A stretch of DNA of 15,886 bases from an uncultured Desulfobulbaceae bacterium (GTDB taxonomy: Bacteria; Desulfobacterota; Desulfobulbia; Desulfobulbales; BM004), in the NCBI GenBank assembly GCA_947258675.1, contig CAMYJP010000038.1:1-15886 (forward strand). Direction: 5' to 3'. The translations under genes and the position numbers were made by a program. Positions 1 to 7,414 of this stretch are shown here, piece after piece (the first letter of the stretch is position 1; each line of letters opens with the position of its first letter). A model generated the notes under the pieces. The model searched no databases and was not told the origin of the DNA. It saw only the letters and a program-made list of their open reading frames with translations.

Positions 1-3
1 AGC

Positions 4-60
4 TCCTCGCAGCAGATAAGCACCCTGAAGGGCATAAACTTCGACTTCGAGCTACGAGGA
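4..60. repeat. Imperfect inverted repeat at the window edge
   Basis: TCCTCG at 4-9 pairs with CGAGGA at 55-60, and after one C-A mismatch AGC at 11-13 pairs with GCT at 51-53, giving a 9-bp interrupted stem. Inside it CCC (23-25) and GGG (30-32) enclose a four-base loop. The piece looks richer in GC than the 300 bases after it. Several frames are open from the window edge: plus frame 3 stops at 111-113, plus frame 1 at 94-96, and one minus frame is open from about 126 to 1. It could therefore also be the end of a neighbouring gene. Repeat element versus gene tail cannot be decided here. Confidence 0.3.
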
Positions 61-319
61 ATGCGCTCACTGTTCAGTTCAAGTTTATCGAATTGACCGT
101 CATGCGGGTCTGAATCGGAATTCTAATACACATAACTCGATGGCATTTTTTAATCTTCTATAAAGTACAGCGGATCGGATGCACACTCAGCTTCTATCAA
201 TCATCAGTCTGCAAATATGGTATTCAGCGGAAAAATGAAACAGAATGAGAATTTCTATCATAGTATATCAATTCGGCAGCAGTAACTATAAATATCCAAC
301 AATCGGAAGTCAAACGGAA

Positions 320-397
320 TCACTTTAAGTTTCCTTAACATTGTTGGTAGACATGAACTGTCTCACTTTACTCTTGCAAGTTGGATTTTTGTTGGTA
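320..397 (+). repeat. Two spaced copies of a TCACTTTA...TTGTTGGTA motif pair
   Basis: TCACTTTA occurs at 320-327 and again at 363-370. The 9-mer TTGTTGGTA occurs at 341-349 and again at 389-397. The order is the same in both copies, with 13 and 18 bases between the two elements, as in a decayed tandem duplication of about 45 bases. The dyad AGACA/TGTCT lies at the junction. The function is unknown; a duplicated regulator site or simple slippage are both possible. Confidence 0.4.
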
Positions 398-416
398 TGT
401 TACCAAACGGTTTTTT
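391..416 (+). terminator. Possible weak intrinsic terminator
   Basis: TTGGTA (392-397) and TACCAA (401-406) form a perfect 6-bp stem with a three-base loop. After ACGG comes a run of six T (411-416). The stem has only two G-C pairs and there is a four-base gap before the T-run, so it would be inefficient. It could end transcription entering from the left before the ileS leader. Confidence 0.28.
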
Positions 417-508
417 CGAATTATTGAAGAATGCTTTGGCAGTTTTTGTAATACTAACTGAATATCTCTTTGTATTTTTTAATAAAAATCTGATTCATTC
501 CGCAAAAC

Positions 509-555
509 AAAAAAAGGCGGCTCACCAGGGAAGTCGTAAGTTTCCCGACTACCGC
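509..555 (-). terminator. Putative intrinsic terminator, leftward
   Basis: Minus-strand stems GCGG/CCGC (555-552 with 520-517) and GGGAA/TTCCC (546-542 with 532-528) are followed, after one C, by seven U residues (515-509). The two stems are separated by unequal single-stranded bulges, so stability is moderate. An alternative inner stem AGTCG/CGACT (532-536 with 546-550, plus-strand numbering) overlaps the GGGAA pairing. Confidence 0.4.
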
Positions 556-661
556 ATCATCGCCAGTCCAACACGGGAAACCATAGCTGAAAAGAATCTT
601 TTTCGGAGTCTCTCTGCGGTCTCTAACTTATATGTCTGATGCTCACATCAGCTCGTTGGAT
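509..661 (-). ncRNA. Candidate leftward structured RNA with intrinsic terminator
   Basis: Read on the minus strand, a perfect TATAAT lies at 673-668 (no good -35). It is followed by a 6-bp hairpin with a four-base loop (CTGATG/CATCAG, 651-636), then a structured 3' part. GTTTCCCG (581-574) can pair perfectly with CGGGAAAC (547-540). Alternatively GGGAA (546-542) pairs with TTCCC (532-528) and GCGG (555-552) with CCGC (520-517), directly before seven U residues (515-509). The two folds share bases and exclude each other, as in terminator/antiterminator switches. No minus-strand reading frame follows to the left within the window, so a small RNA of about 150 nt or a decayed leader are the likely readings. 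I could not match it to a known riboswitch class. Confidence 0.3.
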
Positions 662-762
662 CCAGTAATTATACTTGGTGAGATCTCCGGTTTACTGTAT
701 ATTCAGTGCACCTGAATTGTAAAGTATCCGGTAAGTTTAAGTCTGAAAAAAGGAGAATTAAA

Positions 763-3585
763 ATGGATTACCGGGCAACTCTGAACCTGCCCCAGACAAA
801 ATTCAAGATGAAGGCGAATCTTTCACAGAAAGAGCCTGAATTTCTTAAAAAGTGGCAAAAAGAAGGCCTATATAACCGGGTGCAGGCAGCGTCTGCAAAT
901 CGGCCTGTTTATATTCTTCATGATGGTCCCCCTTATGCAAATGGACATATACACTTAGGCACTGCTTTTAACAAGGTGTTGAAGGATATAATTCTAAAGT
1001 CTAAACGTATGGCCGGTTTCAATGCCCCTTATGTTCCAGGTTGGGATTGTCATGGCTTGCCAATCGAACATAACGTAGATAAAGAGTTGGGGCCTAAAAA
1101 AAAGGAGATGTCAAAGCTGTCCATCCGTGGAGCCTGCCGAAAATATGCAGGAAAATGGATAAAGATCCAGAAAGAGGAATTCAAACGTCTGGGAGTGCTT
1201 GGAGACTGGGACAATCCCTACCTTACAATAAATAATGGATATGAAACCACCATTGCCAGGGAATTTAACAGGTTTCTCCTCTCAGGGGGAGTGATAAAAA
1301 GTAAAAAACCGGTGTACTGGTGCTCTTCTTGTCATACTGCTCTGGCAGAGGCGGAGGTAGAATATTTTGATCATGCTTCGCCATCAATTTATGTAAAATT
1401 TAAGGTTGAAGGCGCGTTGGATGATGTGATACCTGAACTTGCTGTTGATGAACTGGAAGGAAAACAGCTCTATGCAATGATCTGGACAACCACCCCCTGG
1501 ACTCTACCTGCAAACCTGGGAATAGCTTTGCATCCCGATTATGACTATGCTGCAGTTGAAGTTAATAATGAAATTTGGATTCTGGCAGAGGGCTTAATGG
1601 AACAAGTTTTGACCGATGTTGGAATTACCGAGTATCGCAAAATTACTACTTTTTCAGCCAAACTGCTTGAAGGCCGAAAGGCCAGACATCCACTGATGGA
1701 ACGTGAGTCTCTGTTTATTCTGGCCCCCTATGTTACTCTGGAAGCCGGCACCGGCTGTGTTCATACTGCACCGGGACATGGTCGTGAAGATTATCAGAGC
1801 GGCTTAAATTATAACTTGCCTATTTATTCACCGGTGGACAGTGACGGACGATTTACTTCAGAGGCAGGTCCATACAAAGGTATGTTTATTCTTGATGCAA
1901 ACCGCGTCATAAATGAAGATCTTAACAAAAAAGAAGCCTTGGTCAATGAATCCGCTATAACGCATAGTTATCCGCATTGCTGGCGTTGCAAGCAACCGGT
2001 GATTTTCAGGGCAACTGAACAGTGGTTTATCTCCATGTCTGAGAATGATTTACGTTCAAAGGCACTGGAGGCAATTAAGCAGGTAGTATGGACGCCTAAA
2101 TGGGGTATGGAAAGAATCTACGGTATGGTCGAGTCAAGACCCGACTGGTGCCTTTCCAGGCAGCGAGCTTGGGGTGTTCCTTTGACTGTTTTGTTATGCA
2201 AAGAGTGTAATGAACCCATTAAGGATGAGAAGCTTGTTTCCAGGATTGTCGATCTTTTTGAAAAAGAAGGGGCCGACGCGTGGTTTAAATATGAAATTAC
2301 TGATTTTATAGATGGAGATACCTGTTGCGCAAATTGCGGAGGTTCTGACTTTGAGAAGGAAGAGGATATTTTGGATGTTTGGTTTGACTCAGGGGTCAGC
2401 TATGCAGCAGTATTGGAGGAGAGGTCCGAACTTCAAGCGCCGGCTGATCTTTATCTGGAAGGAAGCGATCAGCACCGCGGATGGTTTCAGAGTTCCTTGC
2501 TTGCTGCCGTAGGAACCAGAGGGACAGCTCCATATAAAGGAGTGCTGACCCACGGTTTTGTGGTAGATGGTCAAGGCAAGAAAATGTCAAAGAGTATCGG
2601 GAATGTTATTGCTCCGGAAGAAATAATAAAAAAGTATGGAGCGGAGATTCTGCGATTATGGGTTGCAAGTGAAGATTACCGTGATGATATCAAAATATCT
2701 GACGGTATTCTCAAACAGCTGTCAGATGCCTATCGTAAAATGAGAAATACTATTCGATATATGCTGGGCAATTTATCTGACTTTGATCCGACCGAGGACC
2801 AGGTCCCTTATGAAAGCCTGACAGAACTGGACCAATGGGCTCTGCACCAATTTGAATTATTGAAAGAAAAGGCGATTAACGCGTATGAGAACTTTGAGTT
2901 TCATACAATTTTTCATGGGCTTTACACTTTCTGTGGAGTGACGATGAGCGCTTTTTATCTCGATATTATTAAGGACCGGCTCTATACAGAGCCAGGCTCT
3001 TCAACATCAAGAAGGGGAACTCAGACCGTACTTTATGAAATTCTTGACGGAATGCTGCGTATCATGGCGCCGATAATGAGTTTTACTGCGGCTGAAGCCT
3101 GGGAATATCTTCCTCCTGACAAGGATCGTGAAACCGATGCAGTATTGGCCAAGTTCCCTCAACAAAAAGGTGATCTGATTAATGATGCATTAAATGCAAA
3201 GTGGAAACAATTGCTGGCTGTTAGGGCGGAAATTACCAAGGCGCTGGAATTGGCAAGACAGGATAAAGTTATAGGGCATCCCCTTGAGGCTCATGTCATG
3301 ATAGAAGTAAAGGGAGATCTTAAAGAGTTCTTGAAAGATAAATGGAAAACATTGAAAGTTATTTCAATTGTGTCTGGACTGGAGCCGGTAGAAAATATTG
3401 GATCAGAAAGCAATGGTAAGAATGAAATTTATAAAAGTGAGGTTCTGGAAGGAGTAACAGTATTAGTTCGTCCTTCTGAAGATGAAAAATGTGAGCGATG
3501 CTGGCTTCGTGTTAATACAGTAGGTGACGATTCCGGCCACCCCCAACTATGTGATCGATGTGTGACCGTAGTGGCCGAGATATAA
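763..3585 (+). CDS. ileS: Isoleucyl-tRNA synthetase
   Basis: Class I aminoacyl-tRNA synthetase that charges tRNA-Ile in the cytoplasm and edits misactivated valine. The 940-residue product matches the usual bacterial length. The ATG at 763 is chosen because AAAGGAG lies just upstream and the protein then begins like other IleRS; a GTG 57 bases earlier is in frame but unsupported. Visible motifs: the HIGH-type motif reads HLGT (residues 64-67), GWDCHGLP 93-100, editing-domain TTTPW near 242-246 and GTGCVHTAPGHG 329-340, catalytic-domain cysteines 479, 482, 521/522 and 525 that probably bind zinc, KMSKS 607-611, and the C-terminal zinc finger Cys910, 913, 930, 933. The last base of the HIGH motif being Thr is a departure from the consensus. 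It is followed by lspA after 64 bases, as in many bacteria. Confidence 0.97.
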   Translation: MDYRATLNLPQTKFKMKANLSQKEPEFLKKWQKEGLYNRVQAASANRPVYILHDGPPYANGHIHLGTAFNKVLKDIILKSKRMAGFNAPYVPGWDCHGLPIEHNVDKELGPKKKEMSKLSIRGACRKYAGKWIKIQKEEFKRLGVLGDWDNPYLTINNGYETTIAREFNRFLLSGGVIKSKKPVYWCSSCHTALAEAEVEYFDHASPSIYVKFKVEGALDDVIPELAVDELEGKQLYAMIWTTTPWTLPANLGIALHPDYDYAAVEVNNEIWILAEGLMEQVLTDVGITEYRKITTFSAKLLEGRKARHPLMERESLFILAPYVTLEAGTGCVHTAPGHGREDYQSGLNYNLPIYSPVDSDGRFTSEAGPYKGMFILDANRVINEDLNKKEALVNESAITHSYPHCWRCKQPVIFRATEQWFISMSENDLRSKALEAIKQVVWTPKWGMERIYGMVESRPDWCLSRQRAWGVPLTVLLCKECNEPIKDEKLVSRIVDLFEKEGADAWFKYEITDFIDGDTCCANCGGSDFEKEEDILDVWFDSGVSYAAVLEERSELQAPADLYLEGSDQHRGWFQSSLLAAVGTRGTAPYKGVLTHGFVVDGQGKKMSKSIGNVIAPEEIIKKYGAEILRLWVASEDYRDDIKISDGILKQLSDAYRKMRNTIRYMLGNLSDFDPTEDQVPYESLTELDQWALHQFELLKEKAINAYENFEFHTIFHGLYTFCGVTMSAFYLDIIKDRLYTEPGSSTSRRGTQTVLYEILDGMLRIMAPIMSFTAAEAWEYLPPDKDRETDAVLAKFPQQKGDLINDALNAKWKQLLAVRAEITKALELARQDKVIGHPLEAHVMIEVKGDLKEFLKDKWKTLKVISIVSGLEPVENIGSESNGKNEIYKSEVLEGVTVLVRPSEDEKCERCWLRVNTVGDDSGHPQLCDRCVTVVAEI

Positions 3586-3649
3586 ATGAATATCAATGAA
3601 ATAAATGGCTTAGCGATTTATGATTACTTAAAGAATTAAAGGTTGCCAA

Positions 3650-4156
3650 TTGGGAATTAGGGAAATTTTTCTTTTTTTTATAATAGCGAGTGTTGTGGTT
3701 ATCGATCAGTTGACCAAACTGTGGATCATGGCATCTTTTCAGCTATATGAGCATTATGTTATCATCCCCGATTTTTTTAATCTGGTTTATATCACTAATA
3801 CAGGCGCGGCATTTGGTTTTCTGGCCGGAGATCAAACAACCTGGCGTCAGGTGTTTTTCGTAACTGTTGCGATTATCGCTTTAATCGTCATCACGATTAT
3901 GTACAGACATGTAAGGGATAGGGGAAAGCTTTTTGTCACATCACTCGGCCTAATAGCCGGTGGAGCAATCGGCAATTTAATCGACAGGGTGCGTTTTGGC
4001 GCTGTGGTGGATTTTTTGGATTTTTATATAAAGAGCTATCACTGGCCTGCATTTAATATCGCCGATTCTGCAATTTCTGTTGGGGTAGGGTTATTTTTGC
4101 TGGCAAGCGTTTTTGACTCTGATTCCAGCCGTACAGTGAGGGTTGAGGCTAAATAG
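3650..4156 (+). CDS. lspA: Lipoprotein signal peptidase (signal peptidase II)
   Basis: Inner-membrane aspartyl protease that removes the signal peptide from diacylglyceryl-modified prolipoproteins. The product has 168 residues and four hydrophobic segments (about 6-26, 66-84, 94-108 and 138-154). The family signatures are present: NTGAAFG (50-56), GGAIGNLIDR with catalytic Asp112, and FNIADS with catalytic Asp139. The start is a TTG at 3650, supported by AAAGG eight bases upstream; no ATG lies in frame near it. The ileS-lspA pairing is widely conserved. Two lipoprotein genes at the right end of the window encode likely substrates. Confidence 0.95.
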   Translation: MGIREIFLFFIIASVVVIDQLTKLWIMASFQLYEHYVIIPDFFNLVYITNTGAAFGFLAGDQTTWRQVFFVTVAIIALIVITIMYRHVRDRGKLFVTSLGLIAGGAIGNLIDRVRFGAVVDFLDFYIKSYHWPAFNIADSAISVGVGLFLLASVFDSDSSRTVRVEAK

Positions 4157-4191
4157 TTTCAACTCTGTACTGTGGTTCTTGAGGATTTGTA

Positions 4192-5139
4192 ATGTCTACT
4201 AATCAAAAAATAGCAGTGCTGTTTCCCGGGCAGGGTTCTCAATTTATCGGGATGGGCAGAGAGTTTTTGGAAATTGATCAGGAAGCCCGCCAGTTGATGG
4301 AAACAGCTGAAGCGGTATGCGGATTTCCAATTAAGAAGCTTTGCCTGGAAGGGCCAATGGAAGAATTGACCAGGGCAATTCATTTACAACCAGCCCTGAC
4401 AGTAGTTAATCTCATGTGTTGGCTGGTTTTGAAAAAACATGGGATTAAACCGAATTACTTTGCAGGTCACAGTCTCGGAGAATACAGCGCTCTGTGTGCT
4501 GCAGGTGTTCTTACACCATCTGTTACCCTGGCTCTTGTGGCAGAGAGAGGTAGGCTTATGGAAAGGGAAGGGCTGAAAAATCCGGGTGGAATGCTGGCTG
4601 TAATTGGACTGACCTTTGATGAAGTTCAGAACATTATTGATGCACTTCCCAAGCCGGGTATCGTTACCCCGGCCAATCATAATTCCGAGAAACAGATAGT
4701 AATCTCAGGAGAGCACGATGCATTGAAGTTGGCTGGTGAAGTTATGGCGCAAAAAGGTGCCAGGGCAATTCCAATTCAAGTCAGTGTTGCCAACCATAGC
4801 CCTCTGGTAAAAGATGCTGTGCCTGATTTCAAAATTTTCATGAATGATATACATTTCAGGCCTCCATCTGTTCCTGTATTTTTTAATACCACTGCGGAAC
4901 AGGAAAACAATCCTGAGATGATCAAAGATATAATGGCGAGACAGATAGCTTCTCGAGTGCGATGGTATGATATTATTTGTAAGCTCGTAGCTCGCGAAAC
5001 TCGTATATTTATTGAGGTTGGCCCCAAAACTATACTCACCGGACTATTAAAAAAAATCCTGCCAAAAGATTATGAGTGTCAGCGATTTCAGATAGATTCT
5101 CCTGCATCTCTTGAACGATGTCTTGAGGAATTGAATTGA
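4192..5139 (+). CDS. fabD: Malonyl-CoA:ACP transacylase
   Basis: Transfers malonyl from CoA to acyl carrier protein to feed fatty-acid elongation. The 315-residue protein has the standard length and motifs: GQGSQ (13-17), LQPALT (65-70), nucleophile elbow GHSLGE with Ser94, Arg119, and the second catalytic His at 202 in NHSPL. Most homologues have a hydrophobic residue before that His, where this protein has Asn. The ATG follows GAGG with a seven-base spacer and lies 35 bases after lspA, so co-transcription with ileS-lspA is likely. Unusually, the other fab genes and acpP are not adjacent. Confidence 0.95.
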   Translation: MSTNQKIAVLFPGQGSQFIGMGREFLEIDQEARQLMETAEAVCGFPIKKLCLEGPMEELTRAIHLQPALTVVNLMCWLVLKKHGIKPNYFAGHSLGEYSALCAAGVLTPSVTLALVAERGRLMEREGLKNPGGMLAVIGLTFDEVQNIIDALPKPGIVTPANHNSEKQIVISGEHDALKLAGEVMAQKGARAIPIQVSVANHSPLVKDAVPDFKIFMNDIHFRPPSVPVFFNTTAEQENNPEMIKDIMARQIASRVRWYDIICKLVARETRIFIEVGPKTILTGLLKKILPKDYECQRFQIDSPASLERCLEELN

Positions 5140-5438
5140 ACAAGATGAATCTGCTCAAAGCTGCACTGATATGAATCATTTGCATTCTGCTGCATTGATT
5201 AGTTTGTGTTCATCAATAGACATTATTTATTAGCTTTTGTTCTCTACCAAATAATTGATTGATTCGTAAAAAGACATCCCGCGCGGCAGCAATGCTTGAC
5301 ATTTTATGCTATCTCAATTAATTTTCATAGGTTTATAGTCGCTGCCTTTCAGTATTAAGGCAAAGCTAATATAGAATTACTTATTTTTTTAATTTTTAAT
5401 ATTTATTTCAAGTATTTATTGCGTGATAGTGAACAGCT
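5140..5438. other. AT-rich intergenic region between fabD and ffh
   Basis: No gene is seen. The left part holds two near-identical 11-mers, GCTGCACTGAT (5160-5170) and GCTGCATTGAT (5189-5199). The right part holds the promoter candidate at 5296-5324 and a small hairpin, TGCCTT/AAGGCA (5343-5348 and 5357-5362), in the presumed ffh 5' leader. No convincing intrinsic terminator for the ileS-lspA-fabD unit was found. Confidence 0.6.
5296..5324 (+). promoter_or_regulatory. Sigma70-type promoter candidate for the ffh operon
   Basis: A perfect -35 TTGACA (5296-5301) is separated by exactly 17 bases from TAATTT (5319-5324), a fair -10 box. It lies in the longest gap between same-strand genes and about 115 bases before ffh, so it would start the ffh-rpsP-trmD-rplS run. 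The predicted leader of about 105 bases carries the small 6-bp hairpin at 5343-5362. Confidence 0.5.
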
Positions 5439-6791
5439 ATGTTTGAAAGTTTAACTGATCGTCTTAATAAAGTTTTCAAGGATTTGCGTGGGCATGGCAC
5501 CCTTTCTGAGGGAAATATCCAGGACGCTCTGCGTGAAGTCAGGATGGCACTCCTTGAAGCAGACGTTAATTATAAAGTCGTAAAAGACTTTATAAGCACG
5601 ATCGCTGAACGATCTGTTGGTCGGGAAGTACATGATAGTTTGTCACCAGGTCAACAGGTGATAAAAATCGTCCATGAAGAGCTTGTTTCTCTCCTTGGTG
5701 GAGTAGCGGAACCACTGAAGTTGGATGGCCAGCAGCCAGTGGTAATCATGATGGTGGGGCTTCAGGGATCCGGAAAAACGACCACCGCTGCAAAGCTCGC
5801 ACAACTGCTGAAAAGTAAAGGGCGTCGACCTTATTTGGTGCCTGCAGATGTTTACCGTCCGGCCGCTATTGAGCAGCTGAAAGTTCTGGCTGGTACTATA
5901 GATGTAGAGGTCTTTTCTTCAGATGCTCAAGAAAGTCCGGTTGTTATTTGCAAGAAAGCAATGGCCGAGTGTGGGCAGCTTGATTTGGATACCATTATTA
6001 TTGATACGGCCGGGCGATTGCACGTTGATCTCGAATTAATGGATGAACTGCAGCAGATAAAAAAAGCTCTCCAGCCAGCTGAGATACTTTTCGTTGCAGA
6101 TGCAATGACCGGTCAGGATGCTGTAACTGTTGCTGATAAATTTAATCAAGATCTTGATATTTCGGGCGTTGTTCTGACGAAAATGGAAGGTGATGCCCGC
6201 GGTGGCGCGGCGCTGTCCATAAAAAATGTGGCCGGTCGACCTATTAAATACGTGGGTGTGGGGGAAGGGTTGGATGCACTGGAGGTATTCCATCCTGATC
6301 GTGTTGCTTCACGCATCCTGGGAATGGGAGATGTCCTCACTCTCATTGAGAAGGCTGAAGCAGTTGTTGACAAAAAGAAAGCCGATAAACTGGCCCAGAA
6401 AATCCGTAAAAACGCCTTTACTCTGGAAGATTTTTTTGATCAAATTCAGCAGATTAAGAAGATGGGCAGTTTGGAACAGATTATGGGCATGGTTCCCGGG
6501 CTTAATAAAATCAAACAGCTGAAAAATGCACCTAAACCTGATGAGAGCGAATTAGTTCGGACAGAAGCGATTATCAGTTCCATGACTCTTGTGGAGCGAC
6601 GGAATTATAAAGTTATAAATGCCAGTCGCCGTCAAAGAATTGCCGGTGGAAGTGGAACATCTGTCCAAGATGTTAACCGGGTTTTAAAAAGTTATGCTCA
6701 GATGTTGAAGATGATGAAAAAGTTTCAGGGCGGACCTGGAATTATGGGAGGACGGAAAAGACGAAAGTTACCCAAAGGGCTGGCAAGATAA
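5439..6791 (+). CDS. ffh: Signal recognition particle GTPase (Ffh/SRP54)
   Basis: Binds signal sequences at the ribosome and, with 4.5S RNA and FtsY, delivers nascent membrane proteins to the translocon. The 450 residues follow the family layout: N domain (1-95), G domain with P-loop GLQGSGKT (107-114), PADVYRPAA (135-143), DTAGR (189-193), the G4 motif, GVGEGLDAL (273-281), then the methionine-rich M domain (about 325-432) with the RNA-binding SRRQRIAGGSG signature (396-406) and a basic tail. The G4 motif reads TKMEGD (247-252) where TKxDGD is usual, so Asp is replaced by Glu. The ATG at 5439 matches the family N terminus, but no strong Shine-Dalgarno sequence precedes it. It probably heads the operon that includes rpsP and trmD. 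Confidence 0.96.
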   Translation: MFESLTDRLNKVFKDLRGHGTLSEGNIQDALREVRMALLEADVNYKVVKDFISTIAERSVGREVHDSLSPGQQVIKIVHEELVSLLGGVAEPLKLDGQQPVVIMMVGLQGSGKTTTAAKLAQLLKSKGRRPYLVPADVYRPAAIEQLKVLAGTIDVEVFSSDAQESPVVICKKAMAECGQLDLDTIIIDTAGRLHVDLELMDELQQIKKALQPAEILFVADAMTGQDAVTVADKFNQDLDISGVVLTKMEGDARGGAALSIKNVAGRPIKYVGVGEGLDALEVFHPDRVASRILGMGDVLTLIEKAEAVVDKKKADKLAQKIRKNAFTLEDFFDQIQQIKKMGSLEQIMGMVPGLNKIKQLKNAPKPDESELVRTEAIISSMTLVERRNYKVINASRRQRIAGGSGTSVQDVNRVLKSYAQMLKMMKKFQGGPGIMGGRKRRKLPKGLAR

Positions 6792-6903
6792 TTTAAGATT
6801 TGGGGCGGCAGAGAACATTGCATAGGCACTATGGCTACTCAAGCGGACCTCAATAATAGTGGATACGCTAAAATATTATAGTAATCAGGAGGAAATCCAG
6901 AAA

Positions 6904-7167
6904 ATGGCAGTTAAGATTCGTTTAACCAGATTGGGAAGAAAAAAAGTCCCGTTTTATCGCATAATCGTCGCGGATATCGAAGCAAAACGGGATGGGAAGT
7001 TTCTTGATATTCTCGGAACGTATGATCCGAATCAGGATCCGGCCGAGGTAAAAATAAACGGAGAAAAGTTGCAATCTTGGCTTTCAAAGGGAGCCAAACC
7101 TACAACAACGGTTAAAAGTTTAATAAAAAAACATAATGCTTCTGTGCAAGAAGCTGCCGGAGAATGA
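6904..7167 (+). CDS. rpsP: 30S ribosomal protein S16
   Basis: Primary assembly protein of the 30S subunit. The 87-residue product starts MAVKIRLTRLGRKK and contains FYRIIVAD and DGKFLDILGTYDP, typical of S16. The reading frame is open further upstream to an alternative GTG at 6859, but AGGAGG at 6887-6892 and the canonical S16 N terminus fix the start at 6904. The 112-base gap after ffh holds no clear terminator. Adjacency to khpA, rimM and trmD is the classic conserved order. Confidence 0.95.
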   Translation: MAVKIRLTRLGRKKVPFYRIIVADIEAKRDGKFLDILGTYDPNQDPAEVKINGEKLQSWLSKGAKPTTTVKSLIKKHNASVQEAAGE

Positions 7168-7179
7168 AAGTAGGTTGAT

Positions 7180-7413
7180 ATGAAAGAATTGATTCGTTAT
7201 ATCGCTACATCTTTGGTTGATCAGCCTGATGCCGTTCAAGTAAACGAGATTGAGCAGGATGATGATACAGTCGTTATAGAATTGACGGTAGCAAAAGAGG
7301 ATCTCGGTAAAGTAATTGGGAAGCAGGGCAGAACTGCCAGGGCAATGCGAGCTTTATTGACCGCTGTTGCCGGTAAGGCCAACAAACGTTCCAGGCTTGA
7401 GATCATGGAATAG
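7180..7413 (+). CDS. khpA: KH-domain RNA-binding protein KhpA
   Basis: Small KH-type RNA-binding protein of 77 residues, formerly YlqC/UPF0109. The GxxG-type nucleic-acid loop is visible as GKVIGKQGRTARAMR (residues 43-57), placed in the usual MKELIRYIATSLVDQPDAV family context. In Gram-positives KhpA dimerises with KhpB and binds many RNAs; its role in Desulfobacterota is not established. It begins 12 bases after rpsP and ends one base before the rimM ATG, so translation is probably coupled. Confidence 0.92.
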   Translation: MKELIRYIATSLVDQPDAVQVNEIEQDDDTVVIELTVAKEDLGKVIGKQGRTARAMRALLTAVAGKANKRSRLEIME

Positions 7414-7414
7414 A

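Larger units (their letters stand above)
114..508. other. AT-rich non-coding region upstream of ileS
   Basis: I see no gene with a credible start, ribosome binding site and protein-like composition here. The stretch is AT-rich. It carries the spaced repeat pair at 320-397, the short dyad AGACA/TGTCT (349-353 and 359-363) and a possible weak terminator at 391-416. An 80-codon open frame at 397-639 crosses both the terminator and the structured element further right and is most likely chance. Confidence 0.6.

Noticed and set aside
397..639. 80-codon plus-strand open frame upstream of ileS
   Set aside because: No ribosome site; it crosses a possible terminator and the inverted repeats at 516-581, and its composition is not protein-like in a family I know.
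706..762. GTG-initiated N-terminal extension of ileS
   Set aside because: The ATG at 763 has a good ribosome site and gives the standard IleRS N terminus and length.
600..762. T-box leader for ileS
   Set aside because: No T-box or antiterminator consensus is present in the leader, and no terminator precedes the start.
6859..6903. Upstream extension of rpsP
   Set aside because: AGGAGG and the canonical S16 start MAVKIRLTR fix the start at 6904.
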